Assembly (NCBI GenBank): GCA_033239005.1 | Contig: BSQZ01000018.1 | Location: 4,771,536 to 4,835,535, forward strand | Source of the DNA: Lamellibrachia satsuma | Lineage: Eukaryota; Annelida; Polychaeta; Sabellida; Siboglinidae | Direction: 5' to 3' | DNA length: 64,000 nt | Shown here: piece by piece, positions 54,401 to 63,973 of the stretch | Numbering within the stretch: position 1 is the stretch's first letter | Layout of the letters: each line of letters begins with the position of its first letter | Position numbers and translations under genes: made by a program | Notes under the pieces: generated by a model | Seen by the model: the letters and a program-made list of their open reading frames with translations, nothing else | What the model was told of the DNA's origin: nothing | Database searches by the model: none

Positions 54401-56011
54401 CCAAAGGATGACAACATGACGGATTAGCCAAATAAAATTTTGCAGTCTTTCTATGTCAAGTTGCAGCAGTTAAAAGTTGAATTGAAAGTAATGTTACATT
54501 TTCTGAGCTTTATGAAATTTTTCACTGCCACAGTTCTGTATATGTATTTATAATATATACATATATATTATATATATATATTATATATATATATGACTTG
54601 GGTACAATGACAAATATTTTTGGAAGTATATTATATATGACCTGGGGTCAAATATATATATTTATATATATATATATATATATTTGATATATATTTGACC
54701 CCAGGTCATATATATATTATAAATACATATACAGAAATAAATATATATATATATAAAGGCATTTAAGCATATTGTGCCAACTCATTTATTGCTATTGTCA
54801 GGATTCTGTGCATGCGTCTGACAATTTCCAGGATAGGAGTGGGGCAGCATATACTAGTCTGATGGGATGGCTTCACCATAGATGGAGCCTCCACAACAGA
54901 CTGGCTATTCCATATGTCTGCACCTGTGTACAAATTAATATTTTTTTATGTTTAATCCGCATATTTTTTTTTATTTTTAGGTTATGTCCTAGTGTCAGAG
55001 TCATTGTCTCTCAATGTAACTATTTCCCTGTTAATATCTTATATACTTCTATCATGTCGCCTCTGAGTCAACGATAAGCCAGAAATGGTAATATTAGCCT
55101 CTGTAAACGCTCTTTATAGTCAAGGTCTCGAATAACCAGGAATTAATTTGGTAGCTCTACACTGTCACTGGACATTTTCAAGGGCTGTGATATGCTTCAT
55201 TAGGGTTGGAGATATTTTACTATAATGCAGCTAGTGTATGTACGTATGTATGTATATATGTATGTATGCATGCATGTATGTGTATATGTATACATGCATG
55301 TATGTCATATGCTACTCCCCATAGACGCTTTCAGGGGTTCATGAACGATCCCACGAAGGAGTCGGTACATTTTTATTTTTCTAAATTCACCACATTACCC
55401 TTTTTACAATGGCGAGGTGTTGCTAGACATTACTATGACTTCCAATATTACGTTGCAATTGGGATTCCAAGAAGCCATCAAGCTACTGACTGGTAGCACC
55501 AAAACATAGATGGATATTTCTGTGATAATATTGTGTATCCTGATATTTTGTAAATATTGTTATCACGACAGTCACTTATGTCAGTTATGTACTTATGTAC
55601 TTATGACGTTATGTCTTATCCTGTCCGGAGCCGGATGATGGGGATCATGTTTTGGGCACCCCATTAATAGGCATTCATGGCCAATGTCCATGACGTTTTA
55701 ATTTCATACTTGATGAAATATATACACGTTTACTACATTTTAATAATATTCCAAATAGCCTAGACAAGCCAGGCTAGAGTCAAGACATGTTCAGACAGAT
55801 CGCTACGTTACTGATTTTTGAACACAATTATTTGCTAAATTAATGTAAAATAAATGATATCGACAACGCAGCAACTTGTAATTTCGTCTGCCTTGACTGT
55901 TCCAACTCATCTTGGTATTCATAATGCAGATCATATTTAAGTGTGTCATTTACCATCTTTAGACCAGAACACTTCGATCGAACGAAAACAATCTTCGCTG
56001 TCTGCAGCCAT
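42188..56011 (-). CDS. KIAA1328: Hinderin-like coiled-coil protein (KIAA1328 family)
   Basis: Hinderin is a vertebrate coiled-coil protein known to bind SMC3; its role in invertebrates is not established. Exons in gene order: 56011-55954, 53634-53596, 53240-53095, 52603-52455, 51094-50979, 50796-50687, 48203-48027 (tentative), 45935-45186, 44854-44547, 43099-42992, 42404-42188. All phases agree, giving 725 residues, longer than my recollection of about 577 for human. The family is recognised from three blocks in order: SLKDLC-EDKKRVADLIRELA (residues about 110-130), EKEG...FEKHITDVLGQQEALLKERE (132-168), then CQALLLRYQQLVSEQQEKV (178-197). A second coiled coil in exon 8 (EQERLLSTKQEQLHKQQ, then QRLEYFEQNG) also fits. 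The C-terminus reads SLEESRVLEDVFFVK. No database search was possible. Confidence 0.72.
42643..42850. repeat. Tandem repeat, about 57 bp, 3-4 units
   Basis: Units of CCTTACACGAAACTACACGT...CATTTAACCCCA repeat in the last intron of the hinderin-like gene. Confidence 0.8.
42992..43099 (-). CDS. KIAA1328: Hinderin-like penultimate exon
   Basis: It encodes HETLRSSLKTGQRAGTRRGV and PTRITPKQLSVSLPT, basic and Ser/Thr-rich. Acceptor CTGCAG, donor GTATGT, phase 2 to phase 2. Confidence 0.65.
43395..43520. repeat. Tandem duplication, about 60 bp
   Basis: CACAGACTGACCAAATGGA...CAACAAACAGAG...TAACCACT is present twice. Confidence 0.75.
43669..43765. repeat. Dispersed repeat, copy 2
   Basis: Matches 8245-8345, with GGCGCCTATATCCTCAGGAA at its core. 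It is flanked on the left by an AATAAT run. Confidence 0.75.
43950..44050 (+). CDS. Orphan exon-like segment, sense opposite to host gene
   Basis: A strong acceptor (TCTCTTCCCTTGTCTTTCTCGCCCCAACTCAG pattern ending at 43949) precedes 33 codons reading DDLMGDVATDTVRRMWGEVS then DDLFIDEYVSAEAG, followed by donor GTAATA. The minus strand here has stops, so it is not part of the hinderin-like gene. I do not recognise the peptide and found no partner exon on this strand. Confidence 0.4.
44547..44854 (-). CDS. KIAA1328: Hinderin-like exon with second coiled coil
   Basis: It encodes VLSEQERLLSTKQEQLHKQQ, QRQRLEYFEQNGHFPSMPPD and VNDLVRQRLDELRLQDRVAP. Two donors are possible: GTGGGT after 44551 (phase 1) or GTGATA after 44547 (phase 2). 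Only the second joins the next exon in frame; the first would need an unseen extra exon. Confidence 0.72.
45186..45935 (-). CDS. KIAA1328: Hinderin-like large central exon (750 bp)
   Basis: 250 codons, phase 0 to 0. The first 200 residues are Pro/Ser/Cys/His-rich and probably disordered (VPEKCVAPPPSQHQLACYAL, NCYCPYHNLEQV). It ends in the helical LTEDEFIRYYQQLTPAERKR and AALLKEQQYLRK. Confidence 0.75.
46048..46091. repeat. Short hairpin
   Basis: AATCGCTTGTCTAAAT faces AATTTAGGCAAGCGATT with one mismatch, about 10 bases apart. Confidence 0.7.
46320..46995. mobile_element. Diverged relative of the Tigger-like element
   Basis: GGCGGTTTGAAAATTGCAAT and the following AATATGCC...AGAATTAGAT match 19080-19140 (GACGGTTTGTAAATTGCAAT...). 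The right end TTCGTTATAAAGAGGTTAGA is a mutated form of the inverted terminus. The left terminus is lost or unclear. Confidence 0.65.
48027..48203 (-). CDS. KIAA1328: Hinderin-like exon 7, tentative
   Basis: A 59-codon phase 0-0 segment between GGCAG and GTAGAT: VCLWNKDTVECTQRTEDKAI, then SSPRSDCATSERKAELYSPR and KPASVKSYEE. Composition looks coding and it fits between exons 6 and 8 without frame change, but its polypyrimidine tract is poor. It could be optional or false. Confidence 0.4.
48351..49305. mobile_element. hAT-like MITE (955 bp) with perfect 8-bp target duplication
   Basis: Ends AAGGGTTCAAACTTAA and, inverted, CAGGGGTCGAAATTAAG are matching termini of hAT style (CAGGG). CAAGTATC is present on both sides (48343-48350, 49306-49313). 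Subterminal GGCGAGTAG/CTACTCGCC motifs occur near both ends. No transposase seen. Confidence 0.82.
49492..50441. mobile_element. Second hAT-like MITE (950 bp)
   Basis: Inverted termini CAGGGTTCAATCTATGAT and CAGGGTTCAATCTAGGAT. Flanks share only ACATG, so the 8-bp duplication is not evident. AT and AAT runs lie at 50205-50250 inside. No coding motif. Confidence 0.6.
50687..50796 (-). CDS. KIAA1328: Hinderin-like exon 6, coiled coil
   Basis: It encodes VQTQLLACQALLLRYQQLVS followed by EQQEKVSVVSSEATTK. It continues the helix of exon 5. Donor GTTAGC is weak; phase 0 end matches the next exons. Confidence 0.78.
50979..51094 (-). CDS. KIAA1328: Hinderin-like exon 5, coiled coil
   Basis: It encodes VGDEKEGAMKQLQEERHQFE then KHITDVLGQQEALLKERE with heptad spacing. 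Acceptor TTGTAG, donor GTGAGG, phase 2 to phase 1. Confidence 0.78.
51120..51320. repeat. AT-rich repeat shared with 52650-52830
   Basis: Three short ATTATTTATTT units are followed by a block ending GAATGGGCTGGTCCCACA. The block recurs at 52650-52800 (GAATGGGCTGGTTCCTAACA). Confidence 0.6.
51704..52190. repeat. 61-bp intronic minisatellite, 8 units
   Basis: The unit GTAAAGTCCCTGCATTGTGG continues with GACTAGTAA...TTACTAGTC, a 9-bp inverted pair around a 9-base loop. Units are almost identical. It lies between hinderin-like exons 4 and 5. Confidence 0.93.
52455..52603 (-). CDS. KIAA1328: Hinderin-like exon 4, conserved block 1
   Basis: It encodes an Asn run then DWADRCRKASLKDLCNEDKK and RVADLIRELA, the most conserved part of the family as I recall it. 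Starts in phase 0, ends in phase 2 (donor GTGTGT). Confidence 0.78.
53095..53240 (-). CDS. KIAA1328: Hinderin-like exon 3
   Basis: Basic, disordered stretch: GILAPGNRRPTKITARKTRE, then EELPICGDEPPMRDKVK. Phase 1 to phase 0. The donor could be at 53095 or 6 bp earlier; both keep the frame. Confidence 0.7.
53425..53465 (+). mobile_element. CR1-like LINE 3' UTR scrap
   Basis: CCAATAACTTCCTTGACCAC then TTGCCATCTGAAGCTT matches the 3' UTR of the LINE family (CCAATGGCTTCCTTGTCCAC). Confidence 0.45.
53596..53634 (-). CDS. KIAA1328: Hinderin-like exon 2 (39 bp)
   Basis: A microexon coding ATDTEDNNMAYVP, phase 1 on both sides, between TTCTAG and GTATGT. The small size makes it easy to miss. Confidence 0.65.
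54533..54737. repeat. AT-rich palindrome
   Basis: Outer arms TTCTGTATATGTATTTATAA and inverse at 54711-54737; inner arms ATATGACCTGGGGTCAAATA and inverse near 54683-54712. It could extrude as a large hairpin. Confidence 0.75.
54975..55195 (-). mobile_element. LINE C-terminal fragment (fourth type)
   Basis: Minus-strand reading gives LVIRDLDYKERLQRLILPFL, AYR, a stop, then RGDMIEVYKILTGK: the same conserved block as MIPELRDLSY...[13 protein letters not shown], but from a more distant element. Confidence 0.75.
55230..55305. repeat. TATG/CATG microsatellite
   Basis: Irregular run of TATGTATG and CATGCATG steps. Confidence 0.85.
55954..56011 (-). CDS. KIAA1328: Hinderin-like exon 1
   Basis: ATG at 56011 reads MAADSEDCFRSIEVFWSKD and ends in phase 1 with donor GTAAATG. 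GC-rich GCGCGCGTG lies just upstream, as in many housekeeping promoters. Confidence 0.65.
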
Positions 56012-56955
56012 TTTGGATTGCGCGCGTGTTGCTCCCTGTCACAAGTAGTAATAGTTTACCCATTCATTATCTCTTTTGGTGCAACAACATTTCGTGTGCC
56101 TAAGCAGTTCCATTACTCATAAATCACCGGTGTATGTGTATTTGGTTAATAACGGGGCGTGCAGCCCTTTCTAAGTTTGTGTGCAAAAAATACCTAACTA
56201 CTATGTAGGTTGAAAATGGGCAATTCGTCCAATTTATTGTGGAGGGTGAATTTCGACGTAATTGTCACTGTGCACCCTGCATTAAATGTAAGATGCCTGC
56301 GTTCGGTGCAACAACATTTTCCACGCACAGAGATAATCAATGACAATGTGCACTAACATGATAATATGATACCAAGCGACGAACACAATTACTATAATAT
56401 TTATGTATTTTTATAATAAATATTAGCATCATGTCACGCTGGTGGTCTCGATCTCTAAACTCACTATACTACCAGCTCTGCTACTACCTCAGTTTAGCTG
56501 TAATAGCTGTATAGGGAGTATCTCACCAAGCAAGCTGCATTATCCAGTGTAAACAGACGGGACTGTCTCAAGTTTTTTAGTCATAGAAAAGGGTGTTTGG
56601 TGAACATTTAAATTTTATCTAAAAGCAATTCTGTGCTATCATAATTTCATAAAAACAACCTTGTTAGATTGTCATTGGTACCCAAAATATGCATATAAAT
56701 TATGCTTGTTTATTGGTAGAAGTACCTACATCTTCTATCGACATCATTCACATTTTCTGCAAGTTTCCATAAATATTTCTTCAAGAATTATAAAGGTCCG
56801 ATAATCTACTTTTTGTGAATTATTTTTACACTTTTATTTACTGTAAAAATCCAATGATTAAATAATTTATTGGTCAAGTATGCTTTTAATACATGCCATT
56901 TGTGTATATTTATATATATTTTTACTTTTAACTTGTTTTATATGAACTTTTACTG
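56012..56955. other. Upstream of the hinderin-like gene
   Basis: It must contain the minus-strand promoter. No TATA box in a convincing place. The rest is AT-rich with no gene seen. Confidence 0.4.
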
Positions 56956-56959
56956 CACG

Positions 56960-57058
<99 letters not shown>

Positions 57059-57088
57059 ATTCTTTCTACCTGTACTTTTAATGCACAA

Positions 57089-57119
<31 letters not shown>

Positions 57120-57252
57120 GCGTGTGCGTGTGCGTGTGCGTGTGCGTGTGCGTGTGCGTGTGCGTGTGCGTGTGCGTGTGCGTGTGCGTGTGCGTGTGCG
57201 TGTGCGTGTGCGTGTGCGTGTGCGTTTGCGTGTGCGTGTGCGTGTGCGTGTG
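56960..57252. repeat. (AT)n then (GTGTGC)n microsatellites
   Basis: About 95 bp of AT, a short unique spacer, then GT and about 23 units of GTGTGC with a single T substitution. Long open frames on both strands are by-products. Confidence 0.95.
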
Positions 57253-57525
57253 ACATTAGGAGTTACATCATCAGTCAAAATGGTCTAGAGAAACCGAGTC
57301 GACGCAGCGTCGTTAATAGAGGATGTATGCGTCCACCCCACGTGTCTGGTAACAATTCAGCGAGGAAGCACATCCTGTGGAAAAATAACGAGGGGATGCA
57401 AGCTACGTTCTGATAAAAATTAACGAGGGAGTAACCGACAGGACGCGGCCACCTACAGATTAACTGACGTTGAATCGACGTCGTTGTGAAGCCCTGTTAT
57501 TGGTGGATATAGGACAACGCGTAAT

Positions 57526-58290
57526 CAACCATTCCATTCACATTCGCAGCAGTAGGCCTGGACATGTAGTCACCCATTCCATTCACATTCGCAGCAGTAG
57601 GCCTGGACATGTAGTCAACCATTCCATTCACACTCACAGTAGTAGGTCGGGACATGTAGTCAACCATTCCGTTCACACTCGCAGTAGTAGGTCGGGACAT
57701 GTAGTCAACCATTCCATTCACACTCACAGTAGTAGGTCGGGACATGTAGTCAACCATTCCGTTCACACTCGCAGTAGTAAGTCTGGACATGTAATCAACC
57801 ATTCCATTCACACTCACAGTAGTAAGCCTGGACATAAAATCAACCATTCCATTCACACTCGCAGCAGTAGGTCTGGACATGTAGTCAACCATTCCATTCA
57901 CACTCACAGTAGTATGTCTGGACATGTAATGAACCATTCCATTCACACTCACAGTAGTAAGCCTGGACACAGAGTCAACCATTCCATTCACACTCGCAGC
58001 AGTAGGTCTGGACATGTAGTCAACCAGTCCATTCACACTCACAGAAGTAGATCTGGACATGTAATCAACCATTCCATTCACACTCACAGTAGTAAGCCTG
58101 GACATAAAGTCAATCATTCCATTCACACCGTCAGCAGTAGGTCTGGACATGCAGTCAACCAGTCCATTCACACTCACAATAGTAGGTCTGGACATGTAAT
58201 CAACCATTCCATTCACACTCACAGTAGTAAGCCTGGACACAAAGTCAACCATTCCATTCACACTCGCGGCAGTAGGCCTGGAGTTGTCAC
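57526..58290. repeat. 45-bp tandem repeat, 17 units, in frame with pol
   Basis: Units around AACCATTCCATTCACACTCA plus GGACATGTAGTC code 15-residue repeats (NHSIHTHSSRSGHVV). Forty-five is a multiple of three, so both the plus (57470-58480) and minus (58312-57497) strands stay open. Confidence 0.93.
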
Positions 58291-58294
58291 AGAC

Positions 58295-59985
58295 GTGGGA
58301 CAATTTCACCACTGTCTATACGGCCGCAAGTTTATAGTGAGAAGTGATCACGCCTCCCTGCTATGGCTATTGCGGTTTAAGAACCCAGAGGGACAGACGG
58401 CCCGGTGGTTGCAGAAACTGCAGGAGTATGACTTTAAGCTAGGTGATCCATCGCGCGGGAAAGAGTCATACCAACGCTGACGCCTTGTGCATGGTGCCGC
58501 GACGGTGTCTGGTGTCAGAATATCTTCGCAACGAGCAGCGAGAGGAGGACACTACTTCAAACGTACGTATGGCGAGGGACACTAAAATTGCGTCGAAGTC
58601 ACTGAGGGATCAGCAGCTCGCAGACGACACTATCGTACCTGTCCTGAAATGGGAAGAACTGGGACTGTTGGGCGGATGTGTCAACGATTAGCGAAGATGT
58701 GAAGCTCTACTGAGCCCGGTGGAACAGTCTCCATATGTGAGAGCGAGATCTCTACCGGCGCTGGGAATCACCTAGAGGCGATATGGTTTTGTGGCAATTT
58801 ATTTTGCCCAAAACTGAACGAGCAGCGATACTGCGTCAGCTTCACGACAAACCGACGGGAGGCCATTTAGGTGGAAACAAGACACGAGGGAAGGTACCAA
58901 CGTTTCTACTCGGCTAAATGTTGTATCGATGTAGATGCATGGTGTAGGCGATATTACATTTGCGTTGCGAAGAAGGGCACTGGCAAGAAGGCACGATTAC
59001 CACTGCATGAATATGACGTGGGTAGTCCTACGCGCTTGACTTCATGGGTCCTTTCCCGGAGTCCAAGGCTGGGAACCGACACCTGTTGGTAGTGAAGGAC
59101 TATTTTACGAAGTGGGCGGAAGCCCATGCGTTGCCTGACCAAGAGGCTAGTTTCGATACGGTGTCCCGACGGAGATCCATTCTGATCAAGGGCGAAATTT
59201 CGAATCTGTTGTGTAACCGAGATGTGCCAGTTATTGGGCATCCACAAGACGAGGACGACTGCTCTACATCCGCAGTCTGGCGGCATGGTGGGGCGGTAGA
59301 ACCGGACTCTAGGTCGGCAGCTTGCGATGTTCATTGGAGAACACCAATATTCTTGGGACCAGAAGCTGCCACAGTTTCTGATATCGTATCGGTCGGCTGA
59401 GCATAACACCATCGGGTACATGCCGAGTATGCTGACATATGGACGCGAGGTTACAATGCCCGTCTACCTGGTATGCGGGCGCCCTGATGAAGAGCCGGTG
59501 GAGTACTGCAGGTATGTGGCTGACCTACGTGATCGGCTAGACTATGTCCATGAGTTTGCTCGCTCGCAGGCCCAGCTGACACATGGCACTACGACCTTCG
59601 TGCTGACAGGAATCGGTTCGACGTTGGCAATCCTGTGTGGATGAACAATCCCCAGCGGAAGAAAGACACGTGTCCCAAGCTGGTGAAACTGTGGGAAGGA
59701 CCGTACTACGTCGCCGAATGGGTCAACGATGTCCTGTATCGGATGCAACGTGGACCCAGTAAAACCCCGAAATTGGTGCACAAGGACCCACTGCGACAGT
59801 ATAGAGGCGCCACTGTGGATACACGATGGGCTGCAATCACCAGAGACAACAGACGATGTCCTGGTTCCAGGCAAGACAACGTTGCCACCACAGGACGGCA
59901 ATCGTCAAGCGAATCTGCTAGGGAACAATCGCCATCGACGAGCAGTGGGTCAGGAGTCCTTCCACGAAAGAAAAATGGATAGAAG
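58295..59985 (+). mobile_element. Decayed Ty3/gypsy-type pol (RNase H, integrase)
   Basis: RNase H: YGRKFIVRSDHASLLWLLRF then ARWLQKLQEYDF and, after a frameshift near 58445, HRAGKSHTNADAL. The integrase follows in pieces in all three frames: a zinc-finger part around 58830-58980, FMGPFPESKAGNRHLLVVKD near 59040, LPQFLISYRSAEHNTIGYMP near 59370, and the GPY/F module LWEGPYYVAEWVNDVLYRMQ near 59690. Many frameshifts; not functional. No LTR pair identified. Confidence 0.85.
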
Positions 59986-60384
59986 TGTAAGTAGTATGTG
60001 GGGATTTCTGACCGACCAAATGAGGTTGCATTTTGGGAGGTAAGCGCACAGCCTTCTTGGTAGTCTGAGCGTCCCATATCGACTGTATCAGCGCCCACTG
60101 GCGACTGGAGCTTACTTCCGTTTCCGGTTGGTTGCACATGCGCACATCATCAACGCTCCCTAGCGACTAAATGACTGGTCAAGGAGTGTTGTAATAAGGT
60201 CAGAGGTCATTGGACGTAAGGGAGCAGCAGCCCTAATCCGACCCCCAATCTGTTGTTGGCCGTGTGAGCTGTGGTCTGACCCTAAACGCGTGTGTTAGAC
60301 TCGGTTTGCAGTGTGTGCTTCTGTCCGGCTGTAAGCCGTGCAGCGAGATCAAAGGACGTTATCGGTAATAATGTTGCAACGAGC

Positions 60385-60450
60385 GGTATCGGACCTTCCA
60401 TACGCCAACTTCCCGTTATTCATATATATGTAGACCTTTTCAAGTGAATA
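60385..60450. repeat. Segment repeated in inverse at 62936-63000
   Basis: GGTATCGGACCTTCCATACG and the following TTCCCGTTATTCATATATAT recur inverted at 62936-63000 with a longer AT run. Confidence 0.8.
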
Positions 60451-60482
60451 GAGTTCTTGATATAATATGATGATGCGACATG

Positions 60483-61306
60483 TGTTGTGTAGCCTACATG
60501 TATGACTACGTTTACGCTGCGTGCATGGACATTCAACCGTCATCATCTGCTAACAGGGTGACACGTGGTCGTCTTTCTTTTGTTAGCGTGGTTAGAAATC
60601 GACACGACACCCTCCTATTGAATAAGAGTACGAGCAAATTTTATTAAATATTTAAAAACAATGACATAGGATATCATAGTAAAGCATTGTAATATAATTA
60701 AATATTGGTACATTATTAAAAAATATTGACATATAACGAAAATATAAAATAGTAGAATTAGTCAAGGAAAAAAAATGTCTTTGTTCGTTCGACGGTGCGT
60801 TGAAGTCCGGCAGCAGGCATCGCTTTAGACTCAGTCTGCAGCGTGCTTTCTTATTTCGACCGTATTTGGTATTGTTCTGTGTAGTGCGGCTTACGTCAGC
60901 TGCATGTGCCTGACACGTTTATAGCATTCGAACGAAGTCACGCAATTCCACATTTGGTATTGTGGACGGGAGCGGGGGCATTCGTGAACAGGGATCAACG
61001 GGTCTGTTAGCAGCAGAAGCAGCAACGGTCATTAACAGGGATCAAATGACCTACTGAGGATAGGAGAAATGAACACAACACGGTATCGTACTATACAATG
61101 CTTTACTTTGATATCATGTTATTATTTTAAAATATTTAATACAATTTGCTCGTACCCTTATTCAATAGGGTGTCGCGTCGATTTCTAACAACGCTAACAA
61201 AAGAAAGACGACCACATTTCAGCCTACTAGCAGATCGTAACCTAGCGGTCGAGTGTCCATACACACAGCGAGAAAAACGTAGTCATATATGTAGGCTATA
61301 CAACAC
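60483..61306. repeat. Large inverted repeat, about 210-bp arms
   Basis: Left arm 60483-60693 (GTAGCCTACATGTATGACTA to TAAAGCATTGT) and right arm 61092-61306 are reverse complements with indels and substitutions. Spacer about 400 bp. A foldback or MITE-type element is likely. Confidence 0.8.
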
Positions 61307-61607
61307 ATTTCACAGTATATCGAGAACTTTGTATGTCGTCTTATATCGACACCTCTATTCTATCTATATTGCCACAGTCCTGCATAAATACCGCACTTGC
61401 AACATTTTCACCGATTGACGCAGTTGCAACATTGTTACCCATAACGTCCTTTATGCAAAATAACAACACAAGTCCAGCGTAGATTGAAATAGGCCAAAGA
61501 ATGACATTTAGATTTATTAATTAAGGAGCATGAAATTAGGCAAGCATACACCATCAAAATAAGATACATCCAATAATCTCAGCAAGCATGCCGGCCCCCA
61601 AAAGGTG

Positions 61608-61715
61608 TTTACACATAATTAGTAAATCATGCCTATCAGCTACCCACTACCAGTACTATCTGTACCACTACTGACTTATATACAATTCACATGGTATCGG
61701 TGGGGGTCACTCTGC
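61608..61715. repeat. Direct repeat copy 1 (108 bp)
   Basis: TTTACACATAATTAGTAAAT to GTCACTCTGCC is almost identical to 62563-62670, 955 bp downstream. Confidence 0.85.
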
Positions 61716-61725
61716 CGTGAATTAA

Positions 61726-61818
<93 letters not shown>
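61726..61818. repeat. (AT)n microsatellite
   Basis: About 90 bp of uninterrupted AT dinucleotides. Confidence 0.98.
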
Positions 61819-61822
<4 letters not shown>

Positions 61823-62562
61823 AACAGAAAGGCTGGGGTACTTGATCCCCCAGCCAAACATGGTAAATGAAAAAAGTGGGCTAACCACCCAACATTCTTG
61901 AACAATTCATAATGAACATTATGGAAACACAACACACAATGTATAAAGGTGTTACATATATAGACATTAGTCAACCAGTAACTACTAACACATCAGACCG
62001 AGAGGTAGGGCCAAATAGCCACCCAAATGTACTCGTAAAAAGTACCCGCACTAAAAACCCTGTGTACACTAATGAAAACTCAGTGGAGGGAAAAGCGTTA
62101 ATGCAGAACCTCGTGTACCAAACTATAACAGGGAAAAGCGTCAAAAAATTCAAAAACTTTGTGAACTACCTCTCTGTCTTCAGTGTTTCACAGTGTATCC
62201 CTACATAATGCACCACTTGATTTATTAGATAACACTGGGTAACAACTGTTAACACAATATTAGGGAGGGAGGGTGGGATTTTTCAAACGGATCGGAATAA
62301 ACCGAACAACAAAACTGATCTTGCAATAAAATCAACAAATTCAGCGATAACGAATAATCAGTAACAATAGAAATTCGGAAATATTTGCAGCGCAAAGGTC
62401 TCACAACGACACAAGCTAACTTGGAAATCGAGAGAGGCTGGCTCTAGGTCACGTAGTTGGTGTATCCATACGCGTGAGCGAGTAATTAGGCCAATACTCT
62501 CTCTACCATAAAAGGTCTAACCTCAAATCGCCTTCATTGCCCTGTCATCTCGCATAAAATCC

Positions 62563-62670
62563 TTTACACATAATTAGTAAATCATGCCTATCAGCTACCC
62601 ATTACCAGTACTATCTGTACCACTACTGACTTATATACAATTCACATGGTATCGGTGGGGGTCACTCCGC
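62563..62670. repeat. Direct repeat copy 2 (108 bp)
   Basis: Counterpart of 61608-61715. It continues with GTCACTCCGCCACTAGGTCA, shared with 17980-18005. Confidence 0.85.
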
Positions 62671-62935
62671 CACTAGGTCACCCTCTGTGACCGACCCCCA
62701 CCATAATTATAACGTCCTTTTATCTCGCAATACGGCTTACCGCCGGATAGAAGCACACATTGAGAAATCAAAGAACAAATATACCTGTCTTGAAGATTTT
62801 CACGTGTCAATCAGCAACGACACTCATCGATATTGTTTGGTAATTTACATATCAAAATGATTTAGAATTAATTATTACCATACACAATATTAATTGCACC
62901 CTCTTAGAGCGGTAGACATCGTAAAATCAGCTCTA

Positions 62936-63000
62936 TTCACTTGACAAGGTCTATATATATATATATATGAATAACGGGAAGCTGGCGTATGGAAGGTCCG
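62936..63000. repeat. Inverted counterpart of 60385-60450
   Basis: GAATAACGGGAAGCTGGCGT and ATGGAAGGTCCGATAC are the reverse complement of the left copy. Confidence 0.8.
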
Positions 63001-63970
63001 ATACTGGTAATCCGTCGGCCAATCCGCATAGTATAACAGAAATGTATATAAAATGTACATGCCGAAAAACCACCAATTCTCGTGTGAAAAATCTACGCAT
63101 ATCGTGTGACATTCCCAGCAATACACAACCCCGTCGACACATGTATAAAAACGTATTTTCAACAATTTCTGCCCATTTACCACACTTAGAATGGTAGCTG
63201 TTCATGCAATATTTGCAAACGTTCTTGGTTACAGAACGTGCAAAAAGAACGTTTAATATGTATAAATGTTCAAAGTTTGTAACATGAATTGCAGTTTAAC
63301 AAACATTTGTCGTGAAAATAACTAGTTAAAACTAATTACATTACAATAAATATCAACATACTATCAATAACAATTAAAAATACGGTTTCCTTTAATAATA
63401 CATGCAACCAAAATACATTATATAAGTACATTACTAAAGCATAATAATATAAAAATAAGTGTGAAGACTGTAACATGTAACTTACAATTTTCTCTTTGAA
63501 CTGTAGTCTGAATGCTGTGATTACAGTGATCATCTAAGGAATGATTTCTAGATAAAATGCCCGATTATGTGAGTGTGCTACTTTTCGCAACACATTTTAT
63601 CTTGCATGTTCACTGCAAGATCACAAAATCAGTCTTGACATTTATAAATTATTAAATACTGTTGATAACTAAGAGTTGCCAAATAATGTTCACAGTGTTA
63701 CACATTGTTTGTATGACAATAGTAGTTCGTGCAGATCCGTGCAACACATGAATGTGTGTATGTCTCTCAACCACACTAGTTGCCAATACCACTACAACTG
63801 CCAAGCAAGTTGATGATACCTCTACAATGAACATAGTTACTTTGCCAACTGTTTCACCTACAGACAAGCACCTCCTTTAACCTGCCTCCATCTCTCAAGA
63901 GGAGACGGTACATTTAGTGTTTCAATACATATAGATTGAACGAAACCATGTATGCTAGTGAAACACGCCG
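63001..63970. other. Right-edge region without recognised gene
   Basis: AT-rich. A Thr-rich plus-strand stretch at 63750-63880 (LVANTTTTAKQVDDTSTMN) is open and ends in TAA, but it is short and has no other support. Confidence 0.4.
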
Positions 63971-63973
63971 GGA

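Noticed and set aside
57497..58312. 271-codon minus-strand open frame (VNGMVDYMSRPT repeats)
   Set aside because: It is only the other strand of the 45-bp tandem repeat. It has no domain and no splice context.
58295..59985. Domesticated integrase gene
   Set aside because: Motifs are spread over three frames with many stops, and a zinc-finger cysteine appears changed. This is a decayed element.
61912..62208. 98-codon plus-strand frame in the repeat cluster
   Set aside because: It has ordinary-looking composition but no recognisable domain, no splice signals and lies between repeats. I could not support it as a gene.
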